Positions 15,575 to 24,581 of a stretch of DNA of 64,000 nucleotides are shown here, in pieces. The notes under the pieces are model-generated. The model was not told the DNA's origin, searched no databases, and saw nothing but the letters and a program-made list of their open reading frames with translations. Numbering within the stretch: position 1 is the first letter of the stretch; each line of letters opens with the position of its first letter. The position numbers were made by a program, and so were the translations under genes. This stretch comes from Pararhodobacter sp. SW119 (lineage in GTDB: Bacteria; Pseudomonadota; Alphaproteobacteria; Rhodobacterales; Rhodobacteraceae): the NCBI RefSeq assembly GCF_017811755.1, contig NZ_JADDJF010000003.1, positions 1 to 64,000 on the forward strand. The letters are read 5' to 3'.

Positions 15575-15735
15575 ACCGAATGGCCGCCCGAAAGTTTTTG
15601 GTAATGCTTCGAGAGTAGCACGGGCGGCAGTACGAGTGTTCCGAGTAACGAGTACCGTAACGAGTATCTTCCGTATCAGTACCAAGTCCCGGCCTCTCGC
15701 AGGCCAGGCAGGGCGGGTCTTCGGACCCGCCCATT
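15575..15735 (+). other. Structured 3' UTR or small-RNA candidate
   Basis: The sequence holds iterated CGAGTA units (15642, 15649, 15661), a 10-base direct repeat GTAACGAGTA at 15645 and 15657, a long-range pair TTGGTA/TACCAA, a small hairpin GGCCT-ctcgc-AGGCC and finally the UUCG hairpin. No ORF of note is present. It may be the 3' UTR of paralog 2 or a separate RNA. Confidence 0.35.
15711..15732 (+). terminator. UUCG-capped hairpin before rnhB
   Basis: Arms GGGCGGGTC (15711-15719) and GACCCGCCC (15724-15732) pair over 9 bp around TTCG, a very stable tetraloop, followed by ATTCCATTT. Confidence 0.7.
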
Positions 15736-15783
15736 CCATTTCTGATGCTTGATCGCAGCGCAGGCAAATGCCATCAGGTCGGC

Positions 15784-17630
<1,847 letters not shown>

Positions 17631-17678
17631 CAGGTTACCGCCAGCGCCGGCCGTTTCGAAGCCCGGTCGGCGCAAACT

Positions 17679-17705
17679 GACCCCGCCCCCGGGCGGGGTC
17701 TTTTT
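17679..17705 (+). terminator. Intrinsic terminator after ccrM
   Basis: GACCCCGCCC (17679-17688) pairs with GGGCGGGGTC (17691-17700), followed directly by TTTTT (17701-17705). This is a textbook Rho-independent terminator between ccrM and the convergent yacG. Confidence 0.9.
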
Positions 17706-17713
17706 CATCGACT

Positions 17714-17899
17714 TCAGGTGTCGTCGCGCTCGTCCGGGTCGACGAGGTCCGAAGCCGCCTCGCCATTGCGGCCGGGGATGACGTAATCCTCGCGGAACCA
17801 GCGCGCGAGGTCGACATCGGCGCAGCGGCGCGAGCAGAACGGGCGATAGGCCGCCGCCGTGGGTTTGCGGCAAACCGGGCATTTCGCGGCGCGGCTCAC
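17714..17899 (-). CDS. yacG: YacG family zinc protein (DNA gyrase inhibitor)
   Basis: This 61-residue protein has four zinc ligands: C7, C10, C22 and C26 (CPVC then FCSRRC), followed by DLARWFREDYVIPG, a signature of YacG. In E. coli YacG binds GyrB and inhibits gyrase. Its start overlaps the RNase E/G stop by 4 bases (ATGA), so it is the last gene of the infA-maf-RNase operon. Confidence 0.92.
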   Translation of the reverse strand: MSRAAKCPVCRKPTAAAYRPFCSRRCADVDLARWFREDYVIPGRNGEAASDLVDPDERDDT

Positions 17900-18930
17900 G
17901 CGCGCAACCAGTCGGCCAGCGGCGCCCGGTCCCGCCGGCGCTGCAACTCGTAGTTGCCCAGCGGGGTCCAGCCGGCGAGGACCGTTTCGTTCGCCTCGCC
18001 GCGGAAGGCCTTGCGCAGAACCTGTTGCAGCGCGGCGCGGTCGCGTTTGGGGAACGGGGCGAAATCGATCACCACCTGCCCGCCCAGTCCGCGCAGGCGC
18101 AACTGCCGGGGCAGTTCGCGCACGGCGGCGATGCTGGCCTTCAGCCCCGCGGCCGGCGAGACATCGGCGCCGGTGTTCACGTCGACGGCGACCAGCGCGC
18201 GAGTGGCTTCGACCGTCATCGACGCGCCGGACCCGAGCGCCACGTCGGGCCGCACCAGCGCATCGAGCGCCTCGCGCACGCCGTGATGGTCCAGCGCATC
18301 GGGGCCATCGTCGAAGACATCGGGCAGCGGCCAGTCCCGCCAGGCGAGGTCGCGCGGCGCCGGCGGATCGAGCAGCAATTCGGGCGGGCCCTGCGTATCG
18401 GTGCAGATCGCGTCGGTCAGCGCGCGCAGATCGCCGGCCTCTGCGGCGACATCCTCGGGCGCGGCTTCCTCGCAGGCGGAACGCAGGATCAGCCCCAGCG
18501 TGGGGGCCGCGCCGGCAAGCGCGCCCTCCCCCAGCGCGGTCAGTTCCGTGCGCAGCGCCTCGTTCCGGATCTGGCGCGAGACATTGATCCCCGGCGCGTC
18601 CGGCGTCAGGATCACGTAGTGGCCCTTGATCAGAAGGCGCGTGGTCAGCGGCACGGCCTTGCCCGGCTCGGCCGCGCCCGACACCTGCACCAGAACCGGC
18701 TGGCCGGGCGCCAGGCCGCGGGTCTGGCGCAGGAACCCGCGCAGCCCGTCCGGCAGATCGACGAAGACACCGCCCAGCCCCTTGACCGGCCGGCCGACAG
18801 TGCCGCGCAGGATTGCGGCGGGGGCCAGCCCCTCGGTCTCAAGCGCCAGGTCCTCAAGCCGGCCATCGACCATCAGCGCGGCAACCTCGCGCCCGTCGAT
18901 CGTGCCGAGTGCGATCACCGACCCCTTCAT
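17896..18930 (-). CDS. Ribonuclease E/G family protein, short form
   Basis: At 344 residues this is well below RNase G (about 490) or RNase E. An N-terminal S1-like stretch ([23 protein letters not shown] region) is followed by the catalytic half with [13 protein letters not shown] and [11 protein letters not shown], each carrying an Asp that binds the active-site metal in RNase E. The CPxCxG zinc-link that joins RNase E dimers is absent. It probably processes or decays RNA, and similar short forms accompany maf and yacG in Rhodobacterales. I placed the start at 18930, overlapping the maf stop by 4 bases; longer in-frame starts run through maf. Confidence 0.88.
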   Translation of the reverse strand: MKGSVIALGTIDGREVAALMVDGRLEDLALETEGLAPAAILRGTVGRPVKGLGGVFVDLPDGLRGFLRQTRGLAPGQPVLVQVSGAAEPGKAVPLTTRLLIKGHYVILTPDAPGINVSRQIRNEALRTELTALGEGALAGAAPTLGLILRSACEEAAPEDVAAEAGDLRALTDAICTDTQGPPELLLDPPAPRDLAWRDWPLPDVFDDGPDALDHHGVREALDALVRPDVALGSGASMTVEATRALVAVDVNTGADVSPAAGLKASIAAVRELPRQLRLRGLGGQVVIDFAPFPKRDRAALQQVLRKAFRGEANETVLAGWTPLGNYELQRRRDRAPLADWLRA

Positions 18931-19496
18931 GCCGCGCACCGGATGCCGGCGGCCTGCAGAAGCGTCGCGGTTTCGGCCAGCGGCAGGCCGACGACGCCGG
19001 TGAACGACCCCGAAATCCAGGGGATGAACGCCCCGGCGCGACCCTGGATGCCGTAGGCCCCGGCCTTGCCGCGCCATTCCCCGCTGTCGAGATAGGCGTT
19101 CACCTCCAGATCCGACAGCCGCTTCATCTTCACCGCGGTGACCACTTCGCGGTGCCAGAGCCGGTCGCCGGCGCGCAGCGCGATGGCGGTGATCACCGAA
19201 TGCCGCCGCCCGCCCAGCAGCAGCAGGAATTCCGCCGCCTGCGCCGCGCTTTCGGGCTTGCCCAAGATGCGCCGGCCGAGCGCCACGGTGGTGTCGGCGG
19301 TCAGCACCGCCTCGTGCGCCTCAGCGGGCACTGCGCGCCCCTTTTCCAACGCCATCCGCGCGCAATAGGGCCGCGGCAGTTCTCGCTTTCGGGGGGTTTC
19401 GTCGATATCGGCGGGGCGCACCGCATCGGGGACGACGCCGATCTGCGCCAGCAGTTCCAGCCGGCGCGGACTGGCCGAGCCGAGGATGAGGCGCAT
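18927..19496 (-). CDS. maf: Maf-like nucleoside triphosphate pyrophosphatase
   Basis: This 189-residue protein begins with [14 protein letters not shown], the invariant Maf motif, and continues with [28 protein letters not shown] and [10 protein letters not shown]. Maf proteins hydrolyse non-canonical or certain canonical nucleoside triphosphates (housecleaning) and affect septation when overproduced in B. subtilis. The ATG at 19496 overlaps the infA stop by one base (TGATG). It is part of the infA operon. Confidence 0.93.
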   Translation of the reverse strand: MRLILGSASPRRLELLAQIGVVPDAVRPADIDETPRKRELPRPYCARMALEKGRAVPAEAHEAVLTADTTVALGRRILGKPESAAQAAEFLLLLGGRRHSVITAIALRAGDRLWHREVVTAVKMKRLSDLEVNAYLDSGEWRGKAGAYGIQGRAGAFIPWISGSFTGVVGLPLAETATLLQAAGIRCAA

Positions 19497-19714
19497 CACT
19501 TGAATCGGTAGTTGATCCGCCCCTTGGTCAGATCATAGGGGGTCATTTCAACCTGAACACGGTCGCCGGCAAGAACCCTGATACGGTTCTTCCGCATCTT
19601 CCCTGCCGTGTGCGCGATGATCTCATGGCCGTTTTCCAGCTCGACCCGAAACGTCGCATTCGGCAGGAGTTCCTTCACGACGCCGGGAAATTCGAGCAGT
19701 TCTTCCTTGGCCAT
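19496..19714 (-). CDS. infA: Translation initiation factor IF-1
   Basis: The 72 residues starting [18 protein letters not shown] are a near-invariant alphaproteobacterial IF-1: a single S1/OB-fold domain that occupies the ribosomal A site during initiation. [17 protein letters not shown] and [13 protein letters not shown] are diagnostic. A GTG six bases upstream is in frame, but the ATG gives the standard length. It heads the block infA - maf - RNase E/G - yacG. Confidence 0.97.
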   Translation of the reverse strand: MAKEELLEFPGVVKELLPNATFRVELENGHEIIAHTAGKMRKNRIRVLAGDRVQVEMTPYDLTKGRINYRFK

Positions 19715-19790
19715 GGTCACTCCATTGCAGTTCCGCCCGCAATCCCACAGGCGGGGCCTAGATGCGCCTTCGGTCGCGGGATTTCAAGGA

Positions 19791-20687
19791 TTATGTTGCG
19801 CGAATGCTTCCCACCGGGGCGGAAAGCCGGGCCTCCTGCTCGTCCCAGTGGCGGAAGTTGAGGACGCCACCATCTGCGCGTGTGTCGGCGATCAACTTGC
19901 GCGACACCGTGGCGTAGGTCCAGCCCGGCGCGTCGCGGTCGCCTTCGGCGATCACGCCCTCGGCGGGCCAGCCGCGATCGGGCGGGCCGTAGATGCCGGC
20001 GCGGCCGGTGTTCTCCTCGCAGCCGGCGCACCAGTCCGCCTGCCCGACCAGCGGCGCCTGGACGCTGACACACTGGTTTTCCAGCGCGCGCGCCATGGCG
20101 CCGATCCGCACGCGGTTGTAGCCCGCCCAGGTTTCGGTCGCCGAGGGCGCCAGCAGGATTTCCGCGCCGGCCTCGGCAAGGCGGCGCGACAGCAGGGGAA
20201 ACTCGCAGTCGTAGCAAATGACCACGCCGATCCGGCCCAGCGGCGTGTCGAAAAGCGACAGGCCGCTGCCCGGCACCACGTCCCATTCCTCGCGCTCGAA
20301 GCGGACCATGATCTGCTTGTCCTGCTCCCCGAGGATGCCCGACGGGCCGAAGAAGGTCGCTCGGTTGACCGGCCGATTGCCGGTGAAGACCGGCCCTGAC
20401 GCGCCCAGGATCCAGACGCCGTGTTCGCCGGCCAGCCGCGCGTGCAACGCATCCGCCGCAGGCCGGTGACGCGCGACCTCGGAAAGCGCGCCCTCGAGGT
20501 CGCCGGCAACCGCCCGGCCGCCCAGGCTGGCGAGTTCCATGGCGCCGTATTCGGGAAAGACCAAAAGCTGCGCGCCCGCGCCCGCCGCCTCGGCCACCCA
20601 GCGGGTGAGCTTGGCCTCGTAGTCCGCGAAGGTCTCGAACCAGTCCAGCGGATAGGCGGCGGCGGCGATGGTGACGGTGTCGGTCAT
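19791..20687 (-). CDS. Carbon-nitrogen hydrolase (nitrilase superfamily)
   Basis: This 298-residue enzyme has the Glu-Lys-Cys triad context: LLVFPEYGAMEL (Glu), GEQDKQIMVRFEREEW (Lys) and GVVICYDCEFPLLSR (Cys). The family hydrolyses amides or nitriles; members with this architecture include predicted amidases for small metabolites. The substrate is unknown. Its ATG overlaps the GNAT stop by 4 bases; in some bacteria a GNAT and a C-N hydrolase are fused in one protein, so the two probably work together. It lies between the LMW phosphatase group and infA, breaking a normally tight block. Confidence 0.85.
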   Translation of the reverse strand: MTDTVTIAAAAYPLDWFETFADYEAKLTRWVAEAAGAGAQLLVFPEYGAMELASLGGRAVAGDLEGALSEVARHRPAADALHARLAGEHGVWILGASGPVFTGNRPVNRATFFGPSGILGEQDKQIMVRFEREEWDVVPGSGLSLFDTPLGRIGVVICYDCEFPLLSRRLAEAGAEILLAPSATETWAGYNRVRIGAMARALENQCVSVQAPLVGQADWCAGCEENTGRAGIYGPPDRGWPAEGVIAEGDRDAPGWTYATVSRKLIADTRADGGVLNFRHWDEQEARLSAPVGSIRAT

Positions 20688-21274
20688 GTCAGCCTTCGTA
20701 TCCAGAACTGCAGCGGTTTGCGAGTCTCCTCGGTGTTGCCCAGGTCCCGCCAGGCGAAACGCGCGACGACGCCGGGCAGTGGCGCGTATCCCCGCCCTGT
20801 CCAGAAATCGTCCAGAGGTCGATAATCCGCCGGGCGCGCAGGATGATCCGCGGGCCGCACGACCGAACAGAATGCGACATGCTTGCACCCCAACTCCCGC
20901 GCATGGGTTTCTCGGATATCAAAAAAGCGATGACCAATCCCAAGGCCGCGACATTCCGGCAGCAACACGCTTTCAGCGCAATAGAAGATTTCCGACAAAT
21001 CCAGACCCGTTCCGGCGAAGGCCTCGGCAAAGTCGCCGGCGTGATCCGTCATCGGCGTCCCGGTCGCCGCGCCCACCAGCCTGTCGCCATCGAAGCCACC
21101 GACGACTATCGCACCCGGACTGCTGCGATAGGGTTCGAGGTAGCGGCACTCGTAGTCGAGGTCCCCGTCGTAGAGATAGGGAAAGGCGCGGAAGACCGCG
21201 ATGCGCAGCCGCGCCACATCGTCGAGCGCGGCTGAAAGCGCCGCGCCGGTCAACGCCTCCACCCGAAGTGTCAT
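20684..21274 (-). CDS. GNAT family N-acetyltransferase
   Basis: This 196-residue protein has the acetyl-CoA pyrophosphate loop in ECRGLGIGHRFFD and a preceding beta strand (EIFYCAESVLLP). The N-terminal FRAFPYLYDGDLDYECRYLEPY is typical of the GNAT type found with, or fused to, C-N hydrolases. It overlaps the hydrolase by 4 bases on one side and the SnoaL-like gene by 4 bases on the other, so all three belong to one transcript. Confidence 0.82.
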   Translation of the reverse strand: MTLRVEALTGAALSAALDDVARLRIAVFRAFPYLYDGDLDYECRYLEPYRSSPGAIVVGGFDGDRLVGAATGTPMTDHAGDFAEAFAGTGLDLSEIFYCAESVLLPECRGLGIGHRFFDIRETHARELGCKHVAFCSVVRPADHPARPADYRPLDDFWTGRGYAPLPGVVARFAWRDLGNTEETRKPLQFWIRRLT

Positions 21275-21672
21275 GCCGAGACCTGCTCGATCCAGTCCTG
21301 AAGGTTGTAGTAGGTGGTGATCCGCGTGATCCGGCCATCCTTCAACGCGAAGAACGATCCTGCCGGCAGCACGTAGCGTTGCCCCTTCGCTTCGGGCAGG
21401 CCGCCGTCGGTCCGCAGATACGCGCCCTCGACGATGAATTCGGCCGCCGCCCTTGTGCCGTCGTCACTGACGAAAACGAGGATGTCGCGCAACGTCTCGC
21501 GGTAGCTCACGCCCATATGGCTGCAGAACTCGGCGAACTTCGCCTTGCCGCGGCGAATGTCCCCCTGATTGACGTGGTGTTCGATGTCGTCGCTGACCAG
21601 GGCCAGCATGCCATCGGCATCGCCGGCGTTGAAGGCCGCGAAATAGGCCTCGATCATCTCTCGCGCGGTCAT
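21271..21672 (-). CDS. SnoaL-like/NTF2-fold polyketide cyclase or isomerase-type protein
   Basis: This 133-residue protein with an NTF2-like cone fold contains MIEAYFAAFNAGDADGMLALVSDDIEHHVNQG, RGKAKFAEF and DGRITRITTYYNLQDW, the usual layout of ketosteroid-isomerase-related proteins. The His pair HH near 33 may be catalytic. The substrate is unknown. Overlaps of 4 bases on both sides show tight coupling with the GNAT and the phosphatase genes. Confidence 0.8.
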   Translation of the reverse strand: MTAREMIEAYFAAFNAGDADGMLALVSDDIEHHVNQGDIRRGKAKFAEFCSHMGVSYRETLRDILVFVSDDGTRAAAEFIVEGAYLRTDGGLPEAKGQRYVLPAGSFFALKDGRITRITTYYNLQDWIEQVSA

Positions 21673-22148
21673 GCGGTCTTCTCCCTCGTTCTGTCAGCGC
21701 TTGGCGGCCCGAAGCGCTCAAGCATGCGGGTGCGGATCTGGTCGCGGGTCTGGCGGTAGGCGGCAAGCTTCGCCTCGCGGCTTTCGCCCAGCCCCGTCGG
21801 GTCCATGATCGGCCAGTATTCGACGTCGATATGCGCAAAGCGAGTCAGCTCCAGCGCCGCGCGCTGGCTGGCCGGCGACAGCGACACGATCAGGTCGAAC
21901 TGCGCCAGATCATCCCCCCACTGCACCATCTCCTCGAAACTGCGCGATCGGTGGCGTTCAAGCTCCAGCCCCAGTTCGGCGCTGACCGCGATGGCGAAGC
22001 CGTCGACCTCCAGATCGTTGTGCACACCCGCCGACTGGACATAGGCGCGCTGGCCATAGAGCTGTTTCATCATAGCCTCTGCCATGGGCGAGCGCACGGC
22101 GTTATGGTCGCAGCAGAACAGCACCGACTGGGGAAAGCGCTTGCTCAA
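21669..22148 (-). CDS. Low-molecular-weight protein-tyrosine phosphatase family protein
   Basis: The 159 residues start with VLFCCDHNAVRSPMAEA: the P-loop C13-X5-R19 followed by Ser is the phosphate-binding signature, and the general-acid Asp is in EYWPIMDPTG. Related to arsenate reductases and LMW phosphatases. In Rhodobacterales this gene regularly sits between UPF0262 and infA. It overlaps UPF0262 by 4 bases. The physiological substrate is not established. Confidence 0.88.
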   Translation of the reverse strand: MSKRFPQSVLFCCDHNAVRSPMAEAMMKQLYGQRAYVQSAGVHNDLEVDGFAIAVSAELGLELERHRSRSFEEMVQWGDDLAQFDLIVSLSPASQRAALELTRFAHIDVEYWPIMDPTGLGESREAKLAAYRQTRDQIRTRMLERFGPPSADRTREKTA

Positions 22149-22630
22149 GCTCCCTCCCCGCGGTTGAGCACGCAGATGAGCGTGAAGAGCCGCCGCGCCG
22201 TGTCGATGTCGATCTCGGCCTTGCCCTCCAGCCGCTCCATCAGGATGCGTGCCCCCTCGTTGTGGATGCCGCGGCGGGCCATGTCGATCGCCTCGATCTG
22301 GCTGGGCGGCAAGCGCTTGACTGCGTCGAAATAGCTGTCGCAGATCTGGAAATAGTCCTTCACCACCTGCCGGAACGGACCCAGGCTCAGGTGGAATTCC
22401 GCCACCTTCTCGCCGTCTTCCTGCGTGATGTCGACGACCAGGCGCTTCTCGCGCACGGCCAGCGCCAGCCGGTAGGGGCCGGGCGGAACGTCGCGACCGT
22501 CGCGCGCGGGCAGGCCGAAGCTGTTGTCCTCCAGCAGGTCGAAGACCGCCACCCGGCGCTCCTGCTCCATCTCGGGCGTGGGGGCGGGCAGACCCGCGTC
22601 GTCGATCTCGATTTGGCTGATGCGGGTCAT
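22145..22630 (-). CDS. UPF0262 family protein
   Basis: This 161-residue cytoplasmic protein matches UPF0262 (PF06793): ENSFGLPARDG, GPYRLALAVREKRLVVDI, FHLSLGPFRQVVKDYFQICDSY and MARRGIHNEGARIL. The function is unknown, but the family is nearly always downstream of hisD in Rhodobacterales. Here hisD is 2 kb away because creatinase and a small membrane protein intervene. The ATG at 22630 has AGGAAAG upstream. Confidence 0.9.
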   Translation of the reverse strand: MTRISQIEIDDAGLPAPTPEMEQERRVAVFDLLEDNSFGLPARDGRDVPPGPYRLALAVREKRLVVDITQEDGEKVAEFHLSLGPFRQVVKDYFQICDSYFDAVKRLPPSQIEAIDMARRGIHNEGARILMERLEGKAEIDIDTARRLFTLICVLNRGEGA

Positions 22631-22735
22631 GCGGGGCGCTTTCCTGGGCAGGGTCCCGTGATGCATCAGGGCCTGCGCGGGATCAAGGCCAAGCTTGCCC
22701 GACGCCGCCCGCTGCGATATGCGAAGCATCGAGCG

Positions 22736-22756
22736 CGTGGCGATGGCGTCGCCACG
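22736..22756. promoter_or_regulatory. Inverted repeat in the UPF0262/creatinase divergent gap
   Basis: CGTGGCGA-tggcg-TCGCCACG forms perfect 8-bp arms (22736-22743, 22749-22756). A second palindrome, GACCCC-C-GGGGTC, lies at 22814-22826. Either could be an operator for the creatinase gene or an RNA hairpin. Confidence 0.35.
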
Positions 22757-22863
22757 ACGGGGGTCGCGCCCCGAGCTTGCGGTCAGCCCTGGCCGCCGCG
22801 TCCTGCACGCCGGGACCCCCGGGGTCTCGCCTGCCCGCCAGACCCCGCAACGGAGGTCTGATC

Positions 22864-24069
22864 ATGAACCAGCGTCCCGCCTATTTCCGCTTCCATCAGG
22901 GCCCGCGGACCCTGCCCTTCACGCCTGCCGAATACGACACCCGCCTCGCCGGCCTGCGCCGCGCCATGGCCGAGGCCGGCGTCGAGGTCGCGCTCTTCAC
23001 CTCGATGCAGAACATTGCCTACTACGCGGGCTTCCTCTATTGCGCCTTCGGTCGGCCCTACGGGCTGGTCGTCACCCCGTCCGACAGCGTCACGATCAGC
23101 GCCAATATCGACGGCGCACAGCCCTGGCGCCGGGGCCATGGCGACAACCTGACCTACACCGACTGGGCGCGCGACAACTTCTGGCGCGCGGTGGCGCATG
23201 TCGCCGGGAGCGGCCGGGCGGTGGGGTTCGAATGCGATCACCTGACACTGCAGCAATCCGCGAAGCTCGACGCCTTCCTGGCGCCGCGGGCGCGGATCGA
23301 CCTCGCCCCGGCGACCATGCGCCAGCGGATGTTCAAGTCGCCGGCGGAACTGGCGCTGATCCGCGCCGGCGCGGCGGTGGCCGACCTCGGCGGCTACGCC
23401 ATCCGCGAAGCCGTGCGCGAGGGCGCGCGCGAGATCGACGTGGCGATGGCGGGCCGCGACGCGATGGAGCGGGAAATCGCCCGCCGCTTCCCCAAGGCCG
23501 AGTACCGCGATACCTGGGTCTGGTTCCAGTCCGGCCTCAACACCGACGGCGCACACAACCCGGTCACGGCGCGCAGGTTGCACGTGGGCGACATCCTCAG
23601 CCTCAACACCTTCCCGATGATCTCGGGCTACTACACCGCGCTCGAACGCACGATGTTCCTGCGCGAGGTTGACGACGCCTCGCTCGCCCTCTGGCAGGCG
23701 AATGTGGCGGCGCATGAATACGGCATGAGCCTGCTGAAACCCGGCGCCAGCTGCGGCGAGGTGACGGCGAAGATCAACGCCCATCTGGCCGAACGCGACC
23801 TGCTGCAGTACCGCAGTTTCGGCTACGGCCATTCCTTCGGGATCCTGAGCCACTACTACGGGCGCGAGGCGGGGCTGGAGCTGCGCGAGGATATCGAGAC
23901 GGTGCTGCAGCCCGGCATGGTCATCTCGATGGAGCCGATGCTGACCGTCCCGCAGGGCCAGCCCGGCGCCGGCGGCTACCGCGAGCATGACATCCTGATC
24001 GTGTCCGAGACCGGGGCCGAGAACATCACCGGCTATCCCTACGGCCCGGAATTCAACGTCGTGGGTTGA
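22864..24069 (+). CDS. Creatinase (creatine amidinohydrolase)
   Basis: The 401 residues show the M24 'pita-bread' fold: an N-terminal domain (about 1-155) with NIAYYAGFLYCAFGRPYGLV and ANIDGAQPWRRGHGDN, then the catalytic domain with FQSGLNTDGAHNPVTARR, YYTALERTMF, YGHSFGILSHYYGREAGLE and GGYREHDILIV. These match Pseudomonas creatinase closely, including the His of GAHNPV, and the length is right. The enzyme splits creatine into sarcosine and urea without metal. ACGGAGG precedes the ATG. No creatininase, sarcosine oxidase or urease gene adjoins it, so it seems an isolated insert. Confidence 0.92.
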   Translation: MNQRPAYFRFHQGPRTLPFTPAEYDTRLAGLRRAMAEAGVEVALFTSMQNIAYYAGFLYCAFGRPYGLVVTPSDSVTISANIDGAQPWRRGHGDNLTYTDWARDNFWRAVAHVAGSGRAVGFECDHLTLQQSAKLDAFLAPRARIDLAPATMRQRMFKSPAELALIRAGAAVADLGGYAIREAVREGAREIDVAMAGRDAMEREIARRFPKAEYRDTWVWFQSGLNTDGAHNPVTARRLHVGDILSLNTFPMISGYYTALERTMFLREVDDASLALWQANVAAHEYGMSLLKPGASCGEVTAKINAHLAERDLLQYRSFGYGHSFGILSHYYGREAGLELREDIETVLQPGMVISMEPMLTVPQGQPGAGGYREHDILIVSETGAENITGYPYGPEFNVVG

Positions 24070-24117
24070 GGATCCGGGCCAGACCCCCCGCGTGAAACCA
24101 TGATCGTGCGTAGCGAA

Positions 24118-24146
24118 TTGACCGGTGTCGGGCGCCGGCCTACGCT
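24118..24146 (+). promoter_or_regulatory. Candidate sigma-70 promoter
   Basis: TTGACC (24118-24123), a 17-base spacer and TACGCT (24141-24146) lie 44 bases upstream of the small membrane protein start. The spacing is ideal. Confidence 0.45.
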
Positions 24147-24189
24147 TCTTCCCGGCGCCACGCGCCAGGCACAGCCAAGGAGTTTCACG

Positions 24190-24465
24190 ATGCGCGATTT
24201 CTTCATTCGGTCTTTTGAGGTGATTGTCGGCCTTCTGGTCATCGTCATGTCGGTCGGGGTCCTCATCGCCGGTCTGGCGGCGATGGCGGGCGCCGGGCAG
24301 ATGATGGGCGGCCAGGGCGGGTTCTTCGCCGGCCTCGCGATCCTGGTCGTCGGCGCGCTTTATGTGCTGTTCATCGGGGGCGCGATGTATCTGGGGCTCG
24401 GCATCTACCAGAACACGCGCCGCACGGCCGACGCGCTGGAACGGCTCGCGGCCGCGCGCGACTGA
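24190..24465 (+). CDS. Small two-helix inner-membrane protein
   Basis: This 91-residue protein has helices at about 8-36 and 46-72, joined by a short Gly/Met loop (GAGQMMGGQGG) and followed by a charged cytoplasmic tail (NTRRTADALERLAAARD). No family is recognised. AAGGAG lies nine bases before the ATG. It sits between creatinase and the convergent hisD. Confidence 0.7.
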   Translation: MRDFFIRSFEVIVGLLVIVMSVGVLIAGLAAMAGAGQMMGGQGGFFAGLAILVVGALYVLFIGGAMYLGLGIYQNTRRTADALERLAAARD

Positions 24466-24500
24466 CCCGTCGGCCGGCACGCAACCTGCGGAAGCAGCCC

Positions 24501-24544
24501 CGGGGGCGCCAGCCCCGCGGCGCGAGGCCCCCTCGACGGGGGCC
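24501..24544. repeat. CG-rich double-hairpin element, copy 1
   Basis: The prefix CGGGGGCGCCAGCCCC (24501-24516) is followed by GGCCCCC-TCGAC-GGGGGCC (24526-24544). The element at 47171-47221 has the same prefix and the same TCGAY loop. It lies between convergent genes and may act as a bidirectional terminator. Confidence 0.65.
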
Positions 24545-24581
24545 GAGCGCCGCCGCCCTCAGCCGGTCAACGCGCGCGCCC

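Noticed and set aside
22864-24069. Generic Xaa-Pro aminopeptidase reading of the M24 protein
   Set aside because: The metal ligands of aminopeptidase P are not all kept, and the sequence follows creatinase over its whole length (GAHNPV, FLYCAFGRPYG, PYGPEFNVVG end).
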